Shown: positions 17,322-23,595 of the stretch, piece by piece | Layout: every line of letters starts with the position of its first letter | How positions within the stretch are numbered: the first letter of the stretch is position 1 | Assembly: GCF_900100015.1 (NCBI RefSeq) | Contig: NZ_FNDD01000042.1 | Coordinates: forward strand, 1-37,309 | Direction: 5' to 3' | DNA: 37,309 nucleotides | Source: Vibrio xiamenensis | Lineage (GTDB): Bacteria > Pseudomonadota > Gammaproteobacteria > Enterobacterales > Vibrionaceae | Notes under the pieces: generated by a model | Database searches by the model: none | Seen by the model: only the letters and a program-made list of their open reading frames with translations | Told to the model about the DNA's origin: nothing | Translations under genes and position numbers: made by a program

Positions 17322-18266
17322 ATGGTTAACAACTCAATTCAATGGTTTCCTGGTCACATGCATAAAGCACGTAAAGAGATCGAAGAAGCCATTCCTCAAG
17401 TTGACGTCATTATCGAAGTGCTGGACGCTCGAATTCCATTTAGCAGCGAAAACCCAATGATTGCTCAGCTCAAGGGCGAAAAACCGGTTGTAAAAGTGTT
17501 AAACAAGCGCGACTTGGCCGATCCTGAATTGACCCAGCTTTGGATTGAGCATTTCGAAAAAGAGCACAATGTTAAAGCCATCGCGATCACTACTTCACAA
17601 CCGCAAGAAGTGCAGCAAATACTTGAACAGTGCCGAAAATTAGCGCCGCATCGTGAAGAAATCGGTAAAAACATTCGCACCATGATCATGGGCATTCCTA
17701 ATGTTGGAAAATCGACGATTATCAATACATTAGCTGGACGAACCATTGCGGTAACCGGTAACCAACCTGCCGTTACCCGTCGTCAGCAGCGTATCAATCT
17801 GCAAAACGGAATTGTTCTGTCTGACACTCCTGGGATTTTGTGGCCAAAAGTTGAGAACCCACATAGCGGATTTCGCTTAGCCGCAACTGGCGCGGTCAAA
17901 GACACGGCGATGGAATACGATGAAGTCGCTTTTTACACCGTTGAATACTTAGCCAGCGCTTACCCAGAACGACTGAAAGAGCGCTATCAGCTTGACCAAC
18001 TTCCAGAGAGCGATATTGAAATCATGGAAGAGATAGGCCGTCGCCGCGGCGCCCTACGTGCAGGCGGCCGTGTCGATTTACATAAAGTATCAGAAATTCT
18101 GCTCCACGAATTGCGTGCAGGTACTCTTGGTCAATTAACGTTAGAATTGCCGGAAATGATTACCCAAGAATTGGTTGAAGTGGAAATCGAAGAAGCGCGT
18201 AAAGCAGAAGAAAAAGCCAAGCGTAAAGAAGAGCGTCGTAAACGTTATTTAAGAAATAAACGCTAA
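17322..18266 (+). CDS. ylqF: Ribosome biogenesis GTPase YlqF/RbgA
   Basis: This 314-residue protein is a circularly permuted GTPase. The motifs come in the order G4 NKRD (61-64), G1 GIPNVGKST (124-132), then G3 DTPG (168-171), with the permuted-family N-terminus IQWFPGHMHKARKEI. RbgA binds the late 50S precursor and drives its maturation, with GTP hydrolysis releasing the factor. The C-terminus is highly charged (EEARKAEEKAKRKEERRKR), consistent with RNA contact. It is a single-gene unit with its own promoter and a palindrome after the stop. Gammaproteobacterial members on accessory chromosomes are less studied than B. subtilis RbgA, but the motif order leaves little doubt. Confidence 0.93.
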   Translation: MVNNSIQWFPGHMHKARKEIEEAIPQVDVIIEVLDARIPFSSENPMIAQLKGEKPVVKVLNKRDLADPELTQLWIEHFEKEHNVKAIAITTSQPQEVQQILEQCRKLAPHREEIGKNIRTMIMGIPNVGKSTIINTLAGRTIAVTGNQPAVTRRQQRINLQNGIVLSDTPGILWPKVENPHSGFRLAATGAVKDTAMEYDEVAFYTVEYLASAYPERLKERYQLDQLPESDIEIMEEIGRRRGALRAGGRVDLHKVSEILLHELRAGTLGQLTLELPEMITQELVEVEIEEARKAEEKAKRKEERRKRYLRNKR

Positions 18267-18283
18267 GCGCATGAATCTCTATA

Positions 18284-18317
18284 ACAATAACGGCGAACCT
18301 AGGTTCGCCGTTATTGT
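18284..18317. terminator. 34-bp perfect palindrome between convergent rbgA and yeiR
   Basis: The arms at 18284-18300 and 18301-18317 are 17 bases each and perfectly complementary, meeting at CCT/AGG. As RNA, the hairpin would be very stable. There is no long T-run, although TTATTGT follows. It most likely stops transcription from both sides, since rbgA ends at 18266 and yeiR at 18325. Confidence 0.7.
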
Positions 18318-18324
18318 GTTCGAA

Positions 18325-19305
18325 CTACTTAATGCCACACAACTTCAGCAAAATACCTTCAAGCTGCTCCCAAGGCATCAAACACACATCGATAACCTCG
18401 ATTCGCGACTCAAAGCCTTCCAAACTCATCTCATTTACCGACACCACTCCGTTGGCCAAATTAAACGCATAACAACCTCGGCTGGTATTCATTACCGCTT
18501 TAACACGTTCTGCTGTTAATGCACTTAACATGTCAAACAGTTGGTCAAAGTCGAATTGATATTCGGCACCAAACAGCCAACCGCAGCTGTAATAGCCTTG
18601 CCCTTTATTTTCTTTGCGGACAAAAGCTTCTCCGGGCGGCAACTGAAACTGTGGTTCCATGTTAGCGTGATGATGATAGTGCTCTTCGATGTTTTGCGTG
18701 TTCTCAAACAAACGCTGGGTATCCAAAAGCTCAACAGGCACTTGCCCTTGTTGTACTAACTTTGTAAACACTTTAGCGGGCTTTTGATCCGTCACCCAAC
18801 TGTTGAAACAATCAATATCCTGAACCTTGCACGCATCCACTTTGTTGCCAATAACAACGTCGGCACAAGCTAATTGGTCACAGAAATTCGCATTAGAGGT
18901 GTATTTTTCATCACCAAGATTGCGCGGGTCCACCAATGCAATGGTTGCTTTCAGGTCTACATAGTCTTGGTACTGAGATGAGGTCAGCGTCGCCATGACC
19001 TGCTTTGGATGACCAAGCCCTGTCGGCTCGATGAGTAAGCGATCTGGGTTTTGACGCAAAAGCGCTGTAATGCCAACAGACATAGGCACACCTGCAGCGC
19101 AACACATGCATCCACCTGGAACCTCTTTAATCACTGCGCCCTGCTCGGAAAGAATGGCACCATCGATCCCAATCTCACCGAACTCATTCACTAACACAGC
19201 CCATTTTTCATTAGCAGGTTTGGTTTTGAGTAAATGCAAAATTGCGGTGGTTTTTCCCGACCCAAGAAAGCCAGTAATGATATTTGTCGGTACACGGGAT
19301 GACAT
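18325..19305 (-). CDS. yeiR: COG0523 GTPase/metallochaperone, YeiR-type
   Basis: This 326-residue protein has Walker A GFLGSGKT (12-19), the metal-binding CxCC motif in GGCMCC (64-69), EPTGLGHP and the guanine motif NKVD. This is the G3E family (CobW, UreG relatives). Length, NEFGEIGIDGA and the C-terminal CobW_C domain match E. coli YeiR, a zinc-stimulated GTPase. A histidine cluster (EEHYHHHAN) sits between the domains and may bind metal. Such proteins deliver Zn or Co to client enzymes, and the client here is unknown. GGAGCG precedes the ATG. No Zur-type operator was seen upstream. Confidence 0.9.
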   Translation of the reverse strand: MSSRVPTNIITGFLGSGKTTAILHLLKTKPANEKWAVLVNEFGEIGIDGAILSEQGAVIKEVPGGCMCCAAGVPMSVGITALLRQNPDRLLIEPTGLGHPKQVMATLTSSQYQDYVDLKATIALVDPRNLGDEKYTSNANFCDQLACADVVIGNKVDACKVQDIDCFNSWVTDQKPAKVFTKLVQQGQVPVELLDTQRLFENTQNIEEHYHHHANMEPQFQLPPGEAFVRKENKGQGYYSCGWLFGAEYQFDFDQLFDMLSALTAERVKAVMNTSRGCYAFNLANGVVSVNEMSLEGFESRIEVIDVCLMPWEQLEGILLKLCGIK

Positions 19306-19359
19306 AAAAGCGCTCCAAGCGAATAAATTTTGTTGAGTATATCACTCTTTTTAAACGAC

Positions 19360-19383
19360 AAAAGGCGCATCAATCGATGCGCC
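19360..19383 (-). terminator. Hairpin with minus-strand T-run, end of a small minus-strand unit
   Basis: GGCGCATC (19364-19371) pairs with GATGCGCC (19376-19383) around AATC. On the minus strand it is followed by TTTTG; on the plus strand there is no T-run. It therefore ends a transcript coming from the gap 19384-19580, not yeiR, whose start lies downstream of it. Confidence 0.65.
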
Positions 19384-19444
19384 TCAATCCCTCGTTACTC
19401 AATCGTGAGTTTGCGAATCAGGAAGACTCTAGCTGCTTCCTAAA

Positions 19445-19558
19445 CTAAAAACGAGGCAGTGGAAATGCCATTTTGAATCCATCCAAATTGTAGGTAAGGC
19501 GCTTGATATCCTCCATGCGGGTCAGTTCAGATTGCCTTACACATAAACTATGGCGCAT
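19445..19558 (-). CDS. Candidate small protein (37 aa) or dual-function RNA in the yeiR-clcA gap
   Basis: A 37-codon frame, ATG at 19558 and TAG at 19445, reads MRHSLCVRQSELTRMEDIKR, then LTYNLDGFKMAFPLPRF. The charged middle and regular codon use (GAT ATC AAG CGC CTT ACC TAC) look coding. No good ribosome site precedes the first ATG. If transcription starts near 19549, an internal ATG at 19516 would give 23 residues. A minus-strand terminator lies about 60 bases after the stop, and a near-consensus CRP site lies just upstream, so a CRP-controlled small transcript is plausible. I do not recognise the protein. It could equally be a regulatory RNA with an incidental frame. Confidence 0.4.
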   Translation of the reverse strand: MRHSLCVRQSELTRMEDIKRLTYNLDGFKMAFPLPRF

Positions 19559-19582
19559 AATCGCGTTTATGCAAGTACAGAG

Positions 19583-19598
19583 TGTGATCTCGATTACA
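19583..19598. promoter_or_regulatory. Candidate CRP-binding site
   Basis: TGTGATCTCGATTACA matches the CRP consensus TGTGA-N6-TCACA at 9 of 10 half-site positions. The inner TCTCGA is also close to the preferred TCTAGA. It could serve the small minus-strand unit (centre about 32 bases before its first ATG) or clcA, whose -10 is 65 bases to the right. Confidence 0.6.
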
Positions 19599-19662
19599 AT
19601 TCATCGCTATATTTGCAACTCAATATTTCATTCTTGTCGCTATAGTTAGCCGGGCAGCCGAG

Positions 19663-19668
19663 TATAAT
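19663..19668 (+). promoter_or_regulatory. Consensus -10 hexamer, likely clcA promoter
   Basis: TATAAT lies 48 bases upstream of the clcA ATG. The -35 region at normal spacing is poor, so an activator may be needed. Confidence 0.45.
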
Positions 19669-19716
19669 TTGTAGCACACCCACTCACCTATTGTATGATA
19701 CGAGGCCACTTTCATA

Positions 19717-21120
19717 ATGACAAAGAGAGAGAAAATAAAGCGATCTTTACTTGCACACGTTCCCAAAGATACGATCAATCAATTTCTCTCTAAAGACCGA
19801 ACTCCTATTTCGGTGTTATTTATGTCGTTAATGGTCGGCATTTTTTCTGGCCTGGTCGGCACCTATTTCGAAGTCGCTGTACACTTTGTTTCTGAAACTC
19901 GCACCGAATGGCTCAAGAGCGAAATTGGCTCCTCACTGCCATTATGGCTAGCGGCATTTATCATTAGTGCCGCACTTGCGTTTATCGGTTACTTTCTGGT
20001 TCACCGTTTTTGCCCAGAAGCCGCAGGCTCTGGTATTCCTGAAATTGAAGGGGCGATGGATGGTATGCGTCCCGTTCGTTGGTGGCGAGTATTACCGGTA
20101 AAATTTCTCGGTGGTATGGGCGCACTCGGCTCCGGGATGGTGCTTGGACGTGAAGGCCCGACAGTACAAATGGGTGGTGCCATTGGTCGCATGGTGACCG
20201 ATATCTTTCGCGTAAAAAACGAAGACACTCGTCACTCTTTATTAGCATCAGGCGCAGCAGGCGGTTTGGCGGCGGCGTTTAACGCACCACTCGCAGGTAT
20301 CATGTTTGTGGTTGAAGAGATGCGCCCGCAGTTTCGCTACTCACTGATCTCAATACGGGCAGTCATTATTTCATCCATGTCTGCGTGTATTGTCTTTCGC
20401 ATGGTGCGTGGCCAAGATGCGGTAATCACGATGCCGCAATATCAAGCGCCCGAAATCGCGTCACTGTGGCTGTTTCTTGCTCTGGGTGTTCTGTTCGGCG
20501 TATTAGGCGTGGTCTTCAACCGTTTGGTGACCATCTCTCAAGACTTGTTCACCCGTATCCATAAAAACGACCGCAAACGCTACCTTATCACCGGCACCAT
20601 GATTGGCGGCATGTTTGGTATCACGCTTTTGTATATGCCTGAACTCACTGGCGGCGGTATCTGGTTAATCCCTAACATCACTAACGGCGACTATGGCGCA
20701 GGTTTTCTACTCCTGCTCTTTGTTGGTCGAGTGTTTACCACCATGATGTGTTTTGGGTCGGGTGCACCTGGCGGCATTTTTGCTCCAATGCTAGCGCTCG
20801 GCACTCTGTTTGGTTATGCCTTTGGTGTCACTGTAAAAGGCATCTATCCTGAGCTTGATATCGACCCTGGCATGTTTGCCATTGCCGGTATGGGCGCCCT
20901 ATTTGCCGCAACGGTGCGAGCGCCGATTACAGGCATTTTATTGGTTATTGAAATGACCAATAATTACTATTTGATTCTCCCACTTATCGCAACCAGCTTA
21001 GGCGCGGTGGTTGTCGCGCACATGTTTGGCGGCCAACCTATCTACAGCCAATTACTACATAGAACTTTGAAAAATGAGAAGTTAAGACAGCGCGACCTCC
21101 CAAAGGACGCACATTCATAA
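19717..21120 (+). CDS. clcA: ClC-type H+/Cl- exchange transporter ClcA
   Basis: This 467-residue protein has all ClC signature loops: GSGIPE (104-109), GREGPTVQ (144-151) and SGAPGGIFAPML. The external gating Glu is E146 in GREGP. The internal proton Glu is E201 in FVVEEM, the counterpart of E. coli E203, so it should be a 2 Cl-/1 H+ antiporter rather than a channel. In V. cholerae ClcA supports acid resistance and is regulated during infection. There are no CBS domains. It begins 411 bases after the yeiR start, across a regulatory gap, and is followed after 99 bases by a TDT-family gene on the same strand. Confidence 0.95.
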   Translation: MTKREKIKRSLLAHVPKDTINQFLSKDRTPISVLFMSLMVGIFSGLVGTYFEVAVHFVSETRTEWLKSEIGSSLPLWLAAFIISAALAFIGYFLVHRFCPEAAGSGIPEIEGAMDGMRPVRWWRVLPVKFLGGMGALGSGMVLGREGPTVQMGGAIGRMVTDIFRVKNEDTRHSLLASGAAGGLAAAFNAPLAGIMFVVEEMRPQFRYSLISIRAVIISSMSACIVFRMVRGQDAVITMPQYQAPEIASLWLFLALGVLFGVLGVVFNRLVTISQDLFTRIHKNDRKRYLITGTMIGGMFGITLLYMPELTGGGIWLIPNITNGDYGAGFLLLLFVGRVFTTMMCFGSGAPGGIFAPMLALGTLFGYAFGVTVKGIYPELDIDPGMFAIAGMGALFAATVRAPITGILLVIEMTNNYYLILPLIATSLGAVVVAHMFGGQPIYSQLLHRTLKNEKLRQRDLPKDAHS

Positions 21121-21219
21121 TTGCCAGCTAACGCTTCCGGTTGATATTATTTACACAATTAATACTCTCAGACCAATATCGTCCTGAAAGTTGTAAAATA
21201 TCACTTAGGAAACCACTTT

Positions 21220-22173
21220 TTGAACTGGAAGCGTTTCACTCAATTCTCTTCTATACCATCATCACAGGCATCGCTTGCTCTCGCTATTATCGCCTTAGGC
21301 CATGCTTGGTCTCTCTATATCCCGCAAATAGGCGAGTTAATCCGTCCATATTTTGCTGGTTTTGGCGCCTTAATGCTGCTTCCCGTACTTATTAAGTATT
21401 TTTCAAGTTTTCGTTTGTTCGTCGCCGATATTCAACATCCACTTACTGGTAGTTTGATGGCCCCTATGACTATGGCGCTGCTGGTACTGTGCGACTATCT
21501 GGCGATGATTTCCCCTTTTATCGCCTACCCATTGTGGTTTGGCGCACTACTGCTGCACATCGTGATGATGGTGATGTTTTTCTTTTATCAATTGGCACAC
21601 TTCAAAATGTCGAACATCTTGCCAAGCTGGTTTCTCTACCCTGTCGGGCTCATCAGTAGTTCTCTTGCCGGTAGCCAATTCGGTCACACAGTTTTCTCCG
21701 CCACCTTAGTTAAAATCTGTGTCGCGATATATTTCTTTATGTTACCTGTGGTGCTGTATCGTCTGGTGTTTGAAGGTATGGTACCTAAGCGAGCCCGTCC
21801 TACCCTCGCCATCATGGCCGCACCGATTAACCTGACGCTATCCGCCTATTTAGTTAACTATAAGCAGCCTGACCCTATTCTCACCGGCGCATTGGCAGGA
21901 ATAGCCATTACCATGACCTTGTTGGTGTATCTCTGCTATTTTCGATTACTGAGGCTTAAATTTCAGCCTTCAGTCGCTGCAGTGACCTTTCCTTCGGTGA
22001 TCAGTGCGCTTGCAATGCATCGCCTGACGACTTTTTTCGGCCAATATTATCCTCATTGGCATTGGCTGCATCATTTTGGCTGGTTTGAATTATCGGTGGC
22101 GACAGGGTTAGTGATCTGGGTCGTTATAGGCTATATAAAAATGTATTGGCCTGAACTTTTTAACAGAAAATAA
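21220..22173 (+). CDS. TDT-family transporter (TehA/SLAC1-like)
   Basis: This 317-residue protein has about ten hydrophobic helices and the TDT-type opening FSSIPSSQASLALAIIALG, as in TehA and the SLAC1 anion channels. The start is a TTG with AGGA 9 bases upstream (21207-21210), and no in-frame ATG offers a better start. TehA-type proteins conduct small anions (chloride, nitrate, and in some fungi sulfite) and were named for tellurite resistance. The specific anion is not readable. It may be cotranscribed with clcA, giving two anion transporters in a row. A GC-rich palindrome at 22207 follows. Confidence 0.82.
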   Translation: MNWKRFTQFSSIPSSQASLALAIIALGHAWSLYIPQIGELIRPYFAGFGALMLLPVLIKYFSSFRLFVADIQHPLTGSLMAPMTMALLVLCDYLAMISPFIAYPLWFGALLLHIVMMVMFFFYQLAHFKMSNILPSWFLYPVGLISSSLAGSQFGHTVFSATLVKICVAIYFFMLPVVLYRLVFEGMVPKRARPTLAIMAAPINLTLSAYLVNYKQPDPILTGALAGIAITMTLLVYLCYFRLLRLKFQPSVAAVTFPSVISALAMHRLTTFFGQYYPHWHWLHHFGWFELSVATGLVIWVVIGYIKMYWPELFNRK

Positions 22174-22204
22174 AATTTTAAATACGCCATACTTTAACAA
22201 AAGA

Positions 22205-22222
22205 TATACCCCCCTAGGGGTA
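22205..22222. promoter_or_regulatory. CsoR/CstR-like operator palindrome
   Basis: TATACCCCCCTAGGGGTA at 22205-22222 is a G/C-block inverted repeat with A/T ends, in an otherwise very A+T-rich gap. This form is typical of operators for CsoR/RcnR/CstR regulators (copper, nickel or persulfide sensing). It lies 32 bases after the TDT gene and about 155 before cqsA. No such regulator gene is in the window. A mere mRNA hairpin is the alternative. Confidence 0.4.
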
Positions 22223-22318
22223 ATGAAAAACAAGAATAATAAATATAGACACTATTTTTGTTTGTTATGGTACGCAAAATAATAATAATTGCACCTCGTA
22301 ATTATATTAAAATTAACT

Positions 22319-22373
22319 CATATATCTATTTGTCAGCTGACTATCAGGTTTACAAATAAAAAAAGGATATATG
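22319..22373 (+). promoter_or_regulatory. cqsA leader hairpin covering the ribosome binding site
   Basis: CATATATC (22319-22326) pairs with GATATATG (22366-22373), and TATTTGT (22327-22333) with ACAAATA (22352-22358), leaving AAAAAAG bulged. The outer 3' arm overlaps the Shine-Dalgarno AAGGA (22363-22367). The loop carries the palindrome GTCAGCTGAC (22332-22341). Translation control of cqsA by this fold is inference. Confidence 0.5.
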
Positions 22374-22377
22374 AGTT

Positions 22378-23559
22378 ATGAATACCGTCACTAATTTCCC
22401 AGTCTTACCCGATTTTATCCAAACCAAAATTGATTTTTACTTAGAAGATTTATTTCAATCTACTGATGATGGGCGACATTTAGTTGTAGGAAAAAAACCA
22501 TCTGCCAATGATATAGTGCTACAAAGTAATGATTATTTAGATTTATCTAATCATCCAGAAATAGTGCAATGTCACGCAGCTGCTCTATTAAAAAACCAGA
22601 ACACACCGTTTATGTCTGGCGTATTTCTACAGAATGATGGCGTAAAACCTGCGGTAGAAACCGAACTGGCGCAGTTTACTGGCTTTACCTCGTGTCTATT
22701 GTCACAATCTGGATGGGCAGCAAACACGGCATTATTGCAAACAATTTGTGATAGCCAAACTAATGTTTATATAGATTTCTTTGCTCATATGTCGCTTTGG
22801 GAGGGGGCTCGCATTGCAGGCGCGAATATTCACCCCTTTATGCATAACAACGTACGCCATCTTAAAAAATTGGTGAAACGTAATGGTCCTGGACTGGTTA
22901 TTGTAGATTCCATTTACAGTACGATAGGTACCATCGCACCTCTAGAAGAAATTGTGCATGTTGCACGTGAAAATGGCTGTGCAACACTTGTTGATGAATC
23001 TCACTCTTTGGGTACTCACGGTCAAAATGGAGCAGGACTAATAAACGAACTTGGATTAACAAAACAAGTGGACTTTATGACAGCAAGCTTGGCAAAAACG
23101 TTTGCTTATCGTGCAGGAGCTATTTGGTGTAACAATTTGGCCAATGAATGTATTCCGTTTGTTGCTTACCCTGCTATATTTAGTTCGGCTATGCTTCCTT
23201 ATGAAAACGATCGAATTTCAAAAACATTGGAAGTGATTAAAAAATCTGATGTATCACGTACAAGACTAAATTCTTCAGCAAAATATCTTGCAGAAGAATT
23301 AAGAAAAATAGGCTTCAGTATACGTAGTGAATCACAAATTGTTTCTCTTGAAACTGGAGATGAAAAAAACACCGAGAAAGTACGTCAATACTTAGAATCC
23401 AATGGTATTTTTGGTGCTATATTTTGCCGTCCAGCAACAACACCGAATAAAAACATCATGCGGTTTTCATTAAATAGTTCTATAACTCAAGTAGAATTAG
23501 ACCGAATTATTGAAGTTTGCAAAAAAGCATATTCTGAGCCTAATATCTACTTTGTATAG
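22378..23559 (+). CDS. cqsA: CAI-1 autoinducer synthase CqsA
   Basis: This 393-residue PLP enzyme of the alpha-oxoamine synthase group closely follows V. cholerae CqsA: SNDYLDLSNHP, CLLSQSGWAAN, FFAHMSLWEGAR, FMHNN, VDESHSLGTHG and TASLAKTFAYRAGAIWC. The Schiff-base lysine is about K240. CqsA condenses an acyl-CoA with S-adenosylmethionine or an aminobutyrate-type substrate to make amino-CAI-1, later turned into CAI-1. The ATG at 22378 has AAGGA 10 bases upstream, while an out-of-frame ATG at 22371 starts a 7-codon mini-frame overlapping it. Base composition is more A+T-rich than the sbcCD and clcA flanks. It is tail-to-tail with its receptor gene, cqsS. Confidence 0.96.
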   Translation: MNTVTNFPVLPDFIQTKIDFYLEDLFQSTDDGRHLVVGKKPSANDIVLQSNDYLDLSNHPEIVQCHAAALLKNQNTPFMSGVFLQNDGVKPAVETELAQFTGFTSCLLSQSGWAANTALLQTICDSQTNVYIDFFAHMSLWEGARIAGANIHPFMHNNVRHLKKLVKRNGPGLVIVDSIYSTIGTIAPLEEIVHVARENGCATLVDESHSLGTHGQNGAGLINELGLTKQVDFMTASLAKTFAYRAGAIWCNNLANECIPFVAYPAIFSSAMLPYENDRISKTLEVIKKSDVSRTRLNSSAKYLAEELRKIGFSIRSESQIVSLETGDEKNTEKVRQYLESNGIFGAIFCRPATTPNKNIMRFSLNSSITQVELDRIIEVCKKAYSEPNIYFV

Positions 23560-23566
23560 TTTTGGT

Positions 23567-23595
23567 CAATCGTCGCTCTTTGTGAGCGATGATTG
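23567..23595. terminator. Shared terminator between convergent cqsA and cqsS
   Basis: CAATCGTCGCTC (23567-23578) and GAGCGATGATTG (23584-23595) pair at 11 of 12 positions plus one wobble, with loop TTTGT. It fills the 36-base gap and abuts the cqsS stop codon. Confidence 0.75.

Noticed and set aside
22371..22394. ATG at 22371 as the cqsA start
   Set aside because: It is out of frame with CqsA and stops after seven codons.
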